Both the position numbers and the translations under genes were made by a program. From contig CAMHMH010000002.1 in the NCBI GenBank assembly GCA_946186205.1, positions 434,001-498,000 on the forward strand: a stretch of 64,000 nt of DNA, given 5' to 3'. This stretch comes from an uncultured Fretibacterium sp. Its GTDB lineage: Bacteria; Synergistota; Synergistia; Synergistales; Aminobacteriaceae. Below the pieces are notes generated by a model that saw only the letters and a list, made by a program, of their open reading frames with translations, was not told the DNA's origin and searched no databases. Below, piece after piece: positions 11,125 through 18,597 of the stretch. Positions within the stretch are counted from its first letter, which is position 1. Each line of letters begins with the position of its first letter.

Positions 11125-11919
11125 TTATGGCACAAGCTCATGATACACCGGCTTCATCTTCTCGAACGTGCAGAATCTCCTGAAGCCGATTGAGCGCAAA
11201 ATATCTCTTGCCTCGCTCATATGATCGCAAATATATTCCGGCGAATGCGAATCGCTTCCGAGAGTCAGAATCTCACCGCCCAAATCACGATATAGAGTCA
11301 GAATCTCCCGGCTTGGCTGTGTGTCTTTGAGTCCGTAACGCCATGAAGCCATATTCATCTCGATTCCCTTCCCGTTATTGATGGCTGTCGTTAATATTTC
11401 GGCTATGATGTCTTTCACCTTGCTGAATGGATATGCCCCGGCCATGTCGTAGCGCACCATCAAATCAAGATGTGCAAGAACAGAATAATCTTGATACCTC
11501 CGCACAACCCGCAATAGTTCCTCGTAGTAGCCTCTGTTGTATTCTGACTGAGATTTTCCCGATTGATATTCCTGATTCCAGAAGCATAAATTATCGACCT
11601 GGTGAACGCTCAGAAGAATAAAATCTATATCGTTGCTGTAAGTCTCGTAAAGTGATTCATATTGCGGTATCGTGTGAACCTGAACGCCGCACTCAAGCCC
11701 GGAGCGAACAACAATTTTTCCCGCGTATTTCTCCCGGAGCCTCGCAATTTCCGCAAAGTATCGCGGGTAATCTATATCCTCATATCTCACGCCGTAATCT
11801 ACATGATCAGTAAAGCATATCTCATCGAGTCCAAGTTCGCACGCACGCTTTATCTGACGCTCCATTGATGTATTGCTGTCGTCGCTGTAATAACTGTGAA
11901 CGTGATAATCACATCTCAT
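11125..11919 (-). CDS. PHP-family histidinol-phosphatase-like phosphoesterase
   Basis: A 264-residue metal-dependent phosphatase of the HisK/HisJ type. Metal ligands are visible throughout: DYHVHSYYSDDS (N-terminus), CFTDHVD (about 39), SGLECG (76), SVHQVD, VLAHLDLMVRY and GSDSHSPE near 228. Histidinol-phosphatases of histidine synthesis belong here, but no his gene is nearby and the family also hydrolyses other phosphomonoesters. Start ATG at 11919 shares one base with the stop of the upstream gene (TAATG) and has GGAGG eight bases before it. Its dependence on divalent metal fits its place downstream of a metal importer. Confidence 0.85.
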   Translation of the reverse strand: MRCDYHVHSYYSDDSNTSMERQIKRACELGLDEICFTDHVDYGVRYEDIDYPRYFAEIARLREKYAGKIVVRSGLECGVQVHTIPQYESLYETYSNDIDFILLSVHQVDNLCFWNQEYQSGKSQSEYNRGYYEELLRVVRRYQDYSVLAHLDLMVRYDMAGAYPFSKVKDIIAEILTTAINNGKGIEMNMASWRYGLKDTQPSREILTLYRDLGGEILTLGSDSHSPEYICDHMSEARDILRSIGFRRFCTFEKMKPVYHELVP

Positions 11920-12458
11920 TATATGTTCCTCCATAACGCAATCAAGAAATCTACAAAGCTGTTTACCGTAAAAAATCTCACCATAAACGCAATCAATGAT
12001 ATTACGACACAGCACAGCACAAAATTTACTTCACCGCGACTCATTTCGCCGATCTTCTTCGACATGTGAAATACGTGCATTCCTACGCTCCTCTTCCACG
12101 GAATCAAAAACGGAACTGTTCCGCACCACGCATCCTCCAGAATATGAAGCACACAGCCCATTAACCAGAAGCCAGCGCATGACCACACATCAAGATGTGC
12201 ATTAGTACCGTCAACCAAAACTGACAGACGAGGCACAATCCATCCGGAACGCTGAAAGCAAACCAGTGCCATCAACAGCCACGGGATAAACCAATGTGTA
12301 TATCTCCTGTGATACCTGTTGCGACGCTTGCCGAAAAATACATACTCAGATGAGTCAGGAAATGTGCTGCCCAAAAAACTGAATGTCGCCGCCAAGGGTG
12401 AGCCGGTAGCACCCAAGACAAACGCAAATGTAGAAAGCCTATGACCTTTGCCAGTCAT
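11919..12458 (-). CDS. YdjM-like membrane-bound metal-dependent hydrolase (DUF457)
   Basis: A 179-residue membrane protein resembling YdjM/DUF457, a family of putative inner-membrane metal-dependent hydrolases. Seen here: TGKGHRLSTF at the N-terminus, FPDSSEY, RYHRRYTHWF (the His-rich signature near residue 50), and LHILEDAWCGTVPF in the middle, separated by hydrophobic helices. The biochemical role of the family is not settled. The start overlaps the ABC permease stop by four bases (ATGA) and its own stop overlaps the PHP gene by one, so the three are translated from one message. Confidence 0.75.
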   Translation of the reverse strand: MTGKGHRLSTFAFVLGATGSPLAATFSFLGSTFPDSSEYVFFGKRRNRYHRRYTHWFIPWLLMALVCFQRSGWIVPRLSVLVDGTNAHLDVWSCAGFWLMGCVLHILEDAWCGTVPFLIPWKRSVGMHVFHMSKKIGEMSRGEVNFVLCCVVISLIAFMVRFFTVNSFVDFLIALWRNI

Positions 12459-13258
12459 GATTTATTTATCACCTTCACGAGAATTAGTATTAATGCGTTC
12501 GACAATATTACACCCGCCCCCGCAGGAATGTTGAAGACGAATGACACAATCAGCCCCGATATAAACGCAGCGAATGATATTGCACCCGAAATTATTACGA
12601 GCGAACGGAAGCCACGCGCTATTATTTTTGCTGACACTGCCGGGAGAATTATTACCCCCGAAATCAAAAGCGTTCCCGTTATCCTCATTCCCATTACTAC
12701 AACGAGAGCCGTCAAGACTGATACGATTAATTGATACATTGCCGTGTTTATTCCGAGCGTCTTCGCGTAGTCCTCGCTGTATGTGATGATGAATAACCTG
12801 TTATAGAGAATCACGAATGAAGCAATCACTATCACCGCCAAAATCAATGAGAGAATCAAATCTCCCTCGCTCACTGCAAGAACACTCCCGAAAAGATACG
12901 AACTCATGCTTGATGATTTCCCTGACGCTGAAGAGATGACAATTCCGAGTGCTAATGCTACTGATGATGCTATTGCTATTGCCGTGTCTCCTGCGGTGCG
13001 GTATTTCCTGCTGACGTACATAATGATGAATGAAGCTGATATTACCGCCGGGGAAGCTATATACATCGGCTGAATGTTCAGAGCTGACGACAAAGACAAT
13101 GACGCGAAGCCGATCTCAGATAACCCATGACCTATTAGCGAGTAATGCTTGAGCACGAGAATGACTCCCAATATTGACGCGCAAACAGAGATTAACGAGC
13201 CTGCAATCAACGCCCTGTAAGCAAACGGGTATGTGAGAATTTCGAGAAGGTCATTCAT
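12455..13258 (-). CDS. Zinc/manganese ABC transporter permease
   Basis: The integral membrane subunit of a cluster-9 metal importer (ZnuB/MntB/TroC family), 267 residues with about eight hydrophobic helices. The family region IGHGLSEIGFASLSLS lies near residue 42 and LALGIVISSASG near 105. It overlaps the ATPase gene by eight bases and the downstream YdjM-like gene by four, consistent with a single operon. Confidence 0.92.
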   Translation of the reverse strand: MNDLLEILTYPFAYRALIAGSLISVCASILGVILVLKHYSLIGHGLSEIGFASLSLSSALNIQPMYIASPAVISASFIIMYVSRKYRTAGDTAIAIASSVALALGIVISSASGKSSSMSSYLFGSVLAVSEGDLILSLILAVIVIASFVILYNRLFIITYSEDYAKTLGINTAMYQLIVSVLTALVVVMGMRITGTLLISGVIILPAVSAKIIARGFRSLVIISGAISFAAFISGLIVSFVFNIPAGAGVILSNALILILVKVINKS

Positions 13259-13907
13259 GATTGAGTCCTCCGTGTGAAATGTCCTGCGAGATTCTACCGT
13301 GAGAGATTCGAATCACTCGGCCTTCCGGGATTCCGTCAATGTCCGAAATGTCATGCGTAACCATTACGACAGCGCAGCCATCCGCCAACAATCCCCGCAA
13401 TATTCCGAACAATGTATCATGGCTCTGAACGTCGAGTCCTGCGCAAGGCTCATCAAGCAACAAAAGCTCAGGATTCCCGCACAACGCCCGCGCAAGAAAC
13501 ACACGCCGCAATTGACCGCCCGAAAGAGTCCGAATCTCTTTGTCCGCAAGCCCGTAAATGTTAAGCTCCTTCATGGCCGAGTCTGCCCTCTCACGGTCTG
13601 AGCGAGTCGCGAACAATTTTCCCGGCTTCTGAGTCCCGGTCAAAACAATCTCACGGACTCTTGCGGGAAAATCACGGTCAGCGTCTTCATATTGCGGCAC
13701 GTAAGACATTCGCGGAGTCCTCACGAGAGTCCCGGACGATAACGGAATGAGGCCCGCGATACCTTTCACTAGAGTCGATTTTCCCGAACCGTTAGAGCCT
13801 GTTATGAATATCATCTCGCCGGCATTCGCAGTGAGCGTTACTCCGTCAACAGCCGCTATATCTCCGTACTTTATGACAGCGTCAACAAGCCGTAATCTTT
13901 CAGTCAT
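13251..13907 (-). CDS. Zinc/manganese ABC transporter ATP-binding protein
   Basis: The ATPase that powers the metal importer, 218 residues. Walker A GSNGSGKSTLVKG (about 36-48), Q-loop YVPQYEDADRDFP, signature LSGGQLRRVFLARAL, Walker B LLLLDEPCAGLD and switch histidine MVTHD are all present. It is slightly short for the family because the C-terminus is trimmed. It overlaps its neighbours by eight bases on each side. Confidence 0.93.
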   Translation of the reverse strand: MTERLRLVDAVIKYGDIAAVDGVTLTANAGEMIFITGSNGSGKSTLVKGIAGLIPLSSGTLVRTPRMSYVPQYEDADRDFPARVREIVLTGTQKPGKLFATRSDRERADSAMKELNIYGLADKEIRTLSGGQLRRVFLARALCGNPELLLLDEPCAGLDVQSHDTLFGILRGLLADGCAVVMVTHDISDIDGIPEGRVIRISHGRISQDISHGGLNHE

Positions 13908-14724
13908 TCATTGCCTCGTTAATGTTCTCGTAGTTGTCATTCATGATTTGCAGGAACGTAATATCATCATCGGGAATCATGTGGCCTGTTCCGAACGTGA
14001 GAATCTTTGCACCTGTCTGCGCGCTGATCTCTCTTGCGACTGGTGAATGTTCGTTTATGTCGGTGAAAATATATTTTGCTTCATGCTCGTTAATGTACCT
14101 GATAATTTCCGCAAGCCTCTTAACAGACGGTTCATTCTCGCCCTCGTAAGCAGTGAGATATTCAAACCCGTAACGCCTCACGAAATATCCCGCTGAAAAT
14201 TCGCCCGCAAAAATTATCGCCCTGCCTTTGTCAATGCCATAAAATTTTTCGTCAAGCTCACGGAATTTCCCGCAGAGTCTCTCAGCATTCTTTGTGTACT
14301 CTTCTGCATGGCCGGAGTCAGCCTCGCAAAGTCCGCGCAAAATGTTCATCACCATTCTTTCAGCAAGCGACAAGTCAAGCCATATATGCGGGTCATTGTC
14401 GGTCAAAGTTATTCCCTCTGAAGCGTCAACGATATGCACATTTCTGAGCGACTGAGAAATTTTGACAGCCCACGATTCCATCTCAGCGCACGTGAATATG
14501 AACATGTCAGAGTCGTGAAGGGCTTTAATGTCTCGCGGTGAAGGCTCGTATTCATGCGGCTCAATTCCGGGAGGGAGCAGCAGTTTCACGTCAGCAAAAT
14601 CACCCGCAATGCTCCGCGTGAAATCATAAACAGGAAACAGGCTGCACATCACCGAGATATTAGCATGAGCAGCTGAGGCCGTAAAAATGAACAGCGCAAC
14701 AAAAATTAGAGTCTTGAGTTTCAT
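13900..14724 (-). CDS. Zinc/manganese ABC transporter substrate-binding protein
   Basis: The periplasmic metal-binding component (cluster A-I; ZnuA/TroA/PsaA family), 274 residues with a cleavable signal peptide (residues 1-21, ending ASAAHA). Likely metal ligands: His in GIEPHEYEPSP, His in DPHIWLDL, and the later site FAGEFSAGYF, where zinc-type ZnuA normally has a His but manganese-type PsaA/MntC has a Glu. No His-rich loop is present. I therefore keep zinc and manganese open, leaning to manganese. First gene of the six-gene minus-strand operon; AGGAT precedes the ATG. Confidence 0.88.
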   Translation of the reverse strand: MKLKTLIFVALFIFTASAAHANISVMCSLFPVYDFTRSIAGDFADVKLLLPPGIEPHEYEPSPRDIKALHDSDMFIFTCAEMESWAVKISQSLRNVHIVDASEGITLTDNDPHIWLDLSLAERMVMNILRGLCEADSGHAEEYTKNAERLCGKFRELDEKFYGIDKGRAIIFAGEFSAGYFVRRYGFEYLTAYEGENEPSVKRLAEIIRYINEHEAKYIFTDINEHSPVAREISAQTGAKILTFGTGHMIPDDDITFLQIMNDNYENINEAMND

Positions 14725-14755
14725 CTGTAAAAGTTATCCTGAAGAAAAAATTTTT

Positions 14756-14774
14756 GAGCTATTATAGCAAAATG
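14756..14774. promoter_or_regulatory. Divergent, nearly symmetric promoter between the metal operon and cobU
   Basis: GCTAT-T-ATAGC is a perfect 5-bp inverted repeat. On the minus strand it gives the extended -10 TGCTATAAT for the metal-uptake operon; on the plus strand the overlapping TATTAT (14760-14765) would start cobU. The two -10 boxes share the same bases. Its flanks (TTGAGCTATTATAGCAAAA) also look like a dyad operator for a Fur/Zur/MntR-type regulator, which is inference. Confidence 0.55.
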
Positions 14775-15293
14775 ATAACGTTGATATTCGGTGAAGCGTC
14801 AAGCGGGAAGAGTCGTTACGCGGAGTCGAGGCTCTCAGAGGCAAACGGGAGTCCCAAAATCTATATGGCAGTCTCAGAAGTATACGATGAGGAAATGAGA
14901 GAGCGCGTGAAAATTCATCAGGCCATGAGGAAAGATAAAGGCTTCATTACGATCGAACAGCCTCGTGATTTGGGAGCTGCGAAAATTCCGGCGGGTTCTT
15001 CAGTGATGATTGAGAGTCTCACGGCGTGGGCTGCTAACGAGATGTTTACGGCTGAAGGAGTGAAGGACTCCGGCCATGTCGTGAAGAAAATTCTTGCTGA
15101 CTTGTCGGTGATAGCAGAAGGGGTTTACAATGTTTTGATAGTGGTTGACAATTTATTTTGCGACGGTGAAGAATATGACTCTCTCACTGAAAATTACGTG
15201 AAGACTCTTGCTGACTTGGTGAGGAAAATTGCGGCTGATTCTGACGAGGTAATAGAAATCGTTTCGGGCTTGCCAATCATCTGGAAGCGTTGA
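14772..15293 (+). CDS. cobU: Adenosylcobinamide kinase/guanylyltransferase
   Basis: Phosphorylates adenosylcobinamide and then transfers GMP to it in assembly of the cobalamin lower ligand loop; 173 residues. P-loop GEASSGKSRYAE at the N-terminus; the guanylated histidine corresponds to KIHQAMR near residue 47; the C-terminal EIVSGLPIIWK matches the family end. The central TNEVG motif of CobU is altered (VVDNLFCDG), so assignment is good but not perfect. The ATG at 14772 has no ribosome site and lies only six bases after the -10, suggesting a leaderless message. No other cobalamin gene is in the window. Confidence 0.8.
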   Translation: MITLIFGEASSGKSRYAESRLSEANGSPKIYMAVSEVYDEEMRERVKIHQAMRKDKGFITIEQPRDLGAAKIPAGSSVMIESLTAWAANEMFTAEGVKDSGHVVKKILADLSVIAEGVYNVLIVVDNLFCDGEEYDSLTENYVKTLADLVRKIAADSDEVIEIVSGLPIIWKR

Positions 15294-15937
15294 ATGACTC
15301 GCACGCAAATCATCATGTCAAACTCTGAAGACTCGCCGCCGGGAAGCATGACATTAAGATTCCTTACGCAAGCATAACCGCCCGTTAGAATCTGAACCGC
15401 ACGGCAGTATGTCCATATCTCAAGCCATCCGCCTGAAATGAACCTGTAGTGAGTACTGAAACTCTTTGCGGTCATTGAGCGTTGACTTTACTGCTGAATA
15501 GAAAGACTTTAACGCCTGAAAATTATTGCCGAGAAACAAAGCTGTGCTGACTGCTGCGGGGCTTTCCTGCTCATTCTGTGATTTTCCGGGGATTACGTTA
15601 TGCCTTCTGAGATAATCCGCAATGAAGTCTGATGAGTTTTGAGAAAAGAAGCTGCCTTCATGTATTGCTGGTGCGACAAGAATCTTTACGCGCCTTCCGT
15701 CTGACTCCGCATGTGTCGCAATGATGAATGAGTCCTCAGCTGACCTATGAATCCGTAAACGTCACGGATATTAACGCCGATTGATTCCGAAAGTGCTTTA
15801 AGGTTAATGACACCTTCATTTTTACCGCCGAGAACATCACGCAATACCCACAAGAATCCGAGAGACTCAAAATCTCCGCCGAGCTTCTCAAGAGCTGACA
15901 TGCTGATAAAATTTTCGCGCGAATACAGATCACCCAT
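15294..15937 (-). pseudogene. Frameshifted, truncated DUF1887/Card1-like nuclease gene
   Basis: Three minus-strand pieces continue one another in different frames. Piece 1 (from ATG at 15937) looks like a winged-helix region (ALEKLGGDFESLGFLWVLRD). A shift near 15735-15743 leads to piece 2 (EDSFIIATHAESDG to NNFQALKSFYSAV). A shift near 15448-15458 leads to piece 3, RFISGGWLEIWTY and SSEFDMMIC, which resembles the GGWLE and (N)EFD motifs of DUF1887 PD-(D/E)xK nucleases. The distal ExK part is missing because cobU occupies the space. The order is what an intact protein of that family would show. Family naming is by motif memory only. Confidence 0.55.
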
Positions 15938-16021
15938 TGCCGAATCCGCTTCCTTTAATGAGAAATGATAATTGATTATAATAACATCAAAAATTTTTCG
16001 GGCGTATAAAGTTATGAAAGT

Positions 16022-16543
16022 ATGAATGAACGTTCAGGGCTGAATCTCAATGTGAATAATGACGGGACATCAGACTACGAAAATTTAGTGTCTCAGATTC
16101 TGGCGAGGGTAAACAATTTGTCCCCCGCAGGTTTTGAGCAGCTTGTTACGGACTTGCTTATACGCATGGGCTATGAGGTCTTCAAGAACGCGAAACGGCG
16201 AACGAGCGCAGGAGCTATTCAGGGGATAATCATTGAGGACAGACCCGGCTATAACCCGATATACATTCAGACACGCAAACTTGAGAAGGGCAGCATAATA
16301 ACAAGCTGGAACATGCAGAGCTTCGGGGACGCAATAGAGAGAAAAGCGGGGCGCGGGCTTATGGTAACAAACGCTAATTTCTCAAAGCCCGCACAGGATT
16401 ACGCGAAGGAAAAACGAATCATACTCATTGACGGCCACATACTAGCGCGGTTAATGATCGTTCACAATTTCTGCATCAATGTCCGCGAGGTTGTAGAAGT
16501 GAAGTCTCTTGATCCGTCAGCATTCAGAGACTACGAAATCTGA
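16022..16543 (+). CDS. Mrr-like restriction endonuclease fold, catalytic residues lost
   Basis: A 173-residue protein aligned by eye to the Mrr catalytic domain: LSPAGFEQLVTDLLIRMGYEV (34-54), then the sheet-forming region, VTNANFSKPAQDYA and LIDGHILARLMI at the end. In active Mrr the middle reads GDGGIDGI followed by QAK; here it is SAGAIQGI with Q67 in place of the Asp, and Q83-T84-R85 in place of QxK. It is therefore probably unable to cut and may act as a DNA-binding or decoy protein, or be decaying. TATAAT at 15977 and TATAAA at 16005 are possible promoters. It ends 13 bases inside the convergent glf gene. Confidence 0.75.
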   Translation: MNERSGLNLNVNNDGTSDYENLVSQILARVNNLSPAGFEQLVTDLLIRMGYEVFKNAKRRTSAGAIQGIIIEDRPGYNPIYIQTRKLEKGSIITSWNMQSFGDAIERKAGRGLMVTNANFSKPAQDYAKEKRIILIDGHILARLMIVHNFCINVREVVEVKSLDPSAFRDYEI

Positions 16544-17634
16544 GAGGCAATCTCAAGCGCGCGGCCTATAGCAGCGTCCATGTCATAATATTTGTACTCG
16601 CCGAGTCTCCCTGCAAAGATTACGCCGGGGCATTTCTCCCTTGCAAGTGCCTTGTACTGTTCGTAGAGTGAGTTGTTCTTTTCGTTGTTGACGGGGTAAT
16701 AAGGCTCGCTTCCCTTTGTCCATTCCGATGAATATTCGCGGGTTATCACAGTGCCTTTGACATCAAGTCCCGGGTAGAAGTGCTTGTGCTCAATGCAGCG
16801 CGTGTACGGTGTCTCGATGTCCGTGTAATTCACAGCAGCGTTGCCCTGAAAGTTATCCGTGTCATTGAGAATTTCCGTCTCAAAACGCAGCGTCCTGTAC
16901 TCAAGAACGCCCAGCGAGTAATCAAAGTATGCGTCAATCTGCCCGGTGAAGATAATTTTTCCCGCAATCGACTCAAGGCTTGCCCTGTCAGCAAAGTAAT
17001 CACAGTTCAGTCTCACGTCAGTGCCTTCAAGCATCCTGCGTATGATTTCGGTGTAGCCTTCTTCCGGGATGCCCTGATAGAGCGCGTAATAATAATTGTT
17101 GTCGTATGTGAATCTTACGGGAAGCCGCTTGATGATGAACGCGGGAAGCTCTGAGCATGGCCGGCCCCATTGCTTTTCGGTGTAGCCCTTTATGAGCCGT
17201 TCGTAGATGTCCCGTCCCACGAGGCTTATTGCCTGCTCCTCAAGGTTGCGGGGTTCTGTGATGCCTGCTTCACGTTTCTGCGACTCAATTTTTGCGCGCG
17301 CTTCGTCAGGAGTAATAACGCCCCACATTTTGTTGAACGTCCACATGCTGAAGGGCAATGAATATATTTCTCCGTGATAATTCGCGACGGGAGTATTCGT
17401 GAACCTGTTGAACTCTGCAAACTGGCTGACGTACTGCCAGACGTTTCTGTCATTCGTGTGAAAGATATGCGGGCCGTAAGTGTGAACGTGAATGCCGTTT
17501 ATGTTCTCTGTGAAAATGTTGCCTGCGATGTGATTCCGTTTATCAATGACGAGAACGGATTTCCCGCGCTTGTGTAACTCATGGGCTATTACTGCTCCCG
17601 TGAGTCCTGCTCCGACGATGAGATAATCATACAT
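16531..17634 (-). CDS. glf: UDP-galactopyranose mutase
   Basis: Flavoenzyme converting UDP-galactopyranose to UDP-galactofuranose for cell-surface polysaccharide. N-terminal FAD-binding GAGLTGAVIAHEL (residues 8-20), then GPHIFHTND, WTFNKMWG, and the C-terminal signature RAKCPG-like REKCPGVIFAGRLGEYKYYDMD; 367 residues, normal length. I place the start at ATG 17634 because AAAGGAG lies upstream of it and would be inside the gene if an earlier start were used. With the GT8 gene at 0.8-1.9 kb it is the only surface-glycan gene seen. Confidence 0.94.
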   Translation of the reverse strand: MYDYLIVGAGLTGAVIAHELHKRGKSVLVIDKRNHIAGNIFTENINGIHVHTYGPHIFHTNDRNVWQYVSQFAEFNRFTNTPVANYHGEIYSLPFSMWTFNKMWGVITPDEARAKIESQKREAGITEPRNLEEQAISLVGRDIYERLIKGYTEKQWGRPCSELPAFIIKRLPVRFTYDNNYYYALYQGIPEEGYTEIIRRMLEGTDVRLNCDYFADRASLESIAGKIIFTGQIDAYFDYSLGVLEYRTLRFETEILNDTDNFQGNAAVNYTDIETPYTRCIEHKHFYPGLDVKGTVITREYSSEWTKGSEPYYPVNNEKNNSLYEQYKALAREKCPGVIFAGRLGEYKYYDMDAAIGRALEIASQIS

Positions 17635-17688
17635 GAAAGTGATTGCTCCTTTTTGGGATTGTCTTTTCACGTATAATTTACCACAGAT

Positions 17689-17817
17689 TCATTCTGTCTC
17701 ATTGCTTTTGAATATGACAGTCAGAAAATTTTTCACCTTACACGCAAGGCACCACAGAAAATAAACAATCACTGCAAGCCCCCATGTACCAACGAAACAC
17801 CACACAAGCTCTTCCAT
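17689..17817 (-). CDS. Possible 42-residue single-helix membrane protein
   Basis: An ATG-initiated frame of 42 residues with one strongly hydrophobic stretch (about residues 4-26, containing GTWGLAVIVYFLW) followed by a short basic/polar tail. CAGGAGG lies upstream but about 14 bases away, longer than usual. It sits 54 bases upstream of glf in the same direction, so it could be co-transcribed. I recognise no family. The compact TM-plus-tail layout favours a real small protein, but chance cannot be excluded. Confidence 0.4.
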   Translation of the reverse strand: MEELVWCFVGTWGLAVIVYFLWCLACKVKNFLTVIFKSNETE

Positions 17818-17962
17818 AGCGCAGAATAAATCCTCCTGTAAGCGAAAAGGAAATACGGCCGGTATGTGAAGGGCGAATGCATAATGCCTAAAGAGTGCTG
17901 TTTTAATAAAAACCCGCCGTACTCCGTGCAGAAAGTTTACAATATGTAATCCGCTGTAGTAT

Positions 17963-17997
17963 ATTTCTGGGCATGTGTGGTATTATTTCCGGCATGT
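17963..17997 (+). promoter_or_regulatory. Direct repeat before the first LytTR regulator gene
   Basis: ATTTCTGGGCATGT and ATTTCCGGCATGT recur with a spacing of about 21 bp, two helical turns, around a TATTAT -10 candidate. LytTR proteins bind direct repeats with this period. The element ends about 34 bases before the proposed start codon at 18031. Function is inferred from spacing only. Confidence 0.4.
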
Positions 17998-18030
17998 TCA
18001 GTTAGTTTTTCAACAAGGCAAGTGATTCGT

Positions 18031-18597
18031 ATGTATGATATAGCAATCTGTGAAGACAACCCTTCAGACGCAACAGAGCTTCTAAATATTTTGGACGACT
18101 ATGAAGAAACATTGCATGAAGAACTGAGAGTAAAGCACTTCAGCACCGCAGAGTCTCTCTTGCAGTCAATCACTTCTGAAAGTTATAGGCCAGATATAAT
18201 TCTTACAGATATAAATCTTCCGGGTATTTCAGGAATAGAAGCGGTGAAAAGACTCAGGGAAAGCAAATTTTCCGGAGATGTCATATTCATTACAGCGTCA
18301 AAAGGATTCGCCCTCGATGCATGGGAGCTTTGCGCCCGGCAATATATCGTGAAGCCAGCCGCGAAGGATAAAATATTTTCGGCACTCGGCAGAATTTTCC
18401 CGGCAAAAGAATTTATCATCGTCAAGCACAAAAGAACCATCAGAAAGATTCTGTTACGCGAGATTCTTTACTGCGAGACTCACGGAAAGTATCAGGCAAT
18501 AATAACGCGGTCTGAAAATATTTCTGTGAGGATTACGGCGCACGGAATGAAAAACTTATTGCCCCCCCCCCCCGCAAGAGTAATTTTACTGAATTAG
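18031..18597 (+). CDS. LytTR-family response regulator, frame broken by a C12 tract
   Basis: Receiver domain with the acidic pocket CEDN (7-10), phospho-acceptor D60 in LTDINLP, ITASKG and the conserved Lys in YIVKPAA, followed by the first half of a LytTR DNA-binding domain (IVKHKRTIRKILLREILYCETHGKYQAII). After residue about 177 the frame runs through CCCCCCCCCCCC and stops 24 bases later. The other half of the domain (AYLINLENVRML, RRRFRKVMHDF) continues in another frame to a stop at 18731. With 10 or 13 Cs the two halves join into a normal LytTR protein (232 residues with ten). So the protein is OFF in this sequence. The ATG at 18031 is preferred because receiver domains start there; its ribosome site is weak. 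Confidence 0.85.
   Translation: MYDIAICEDNPSDATELLNILDDYEETLHEELRVKHFSTAESLLQSITSESYRPDIILTDINLPGISGIEAVKRLRESKFSGDVIFITASKGFALDAWELCARQYIVKPAAKDKIFSALGRIFPAKEFIIVKHKRTIRKILLREILYCETHGKYQAIITRSENISVRITAHGMKNLLPPPPARVILLN
18562..18573 (+). repeat. Homopolymeric tract of 12 C
   Basis: Twelve consecutive Cs inside the LytTR DNA-binding domain. This is the longest mononucleotide run I see in the window, and its length decides whether the regulator is full length. Confidence 0.9.

Noticed and set aside
15194-15475. A 93-residue minus-strand frame
   Set aside because: Its 3' third is antisense to cobU and its 5' part continues a frameshifted gene; I treat it as the last fragment of the pseudogene at 15294-15937.
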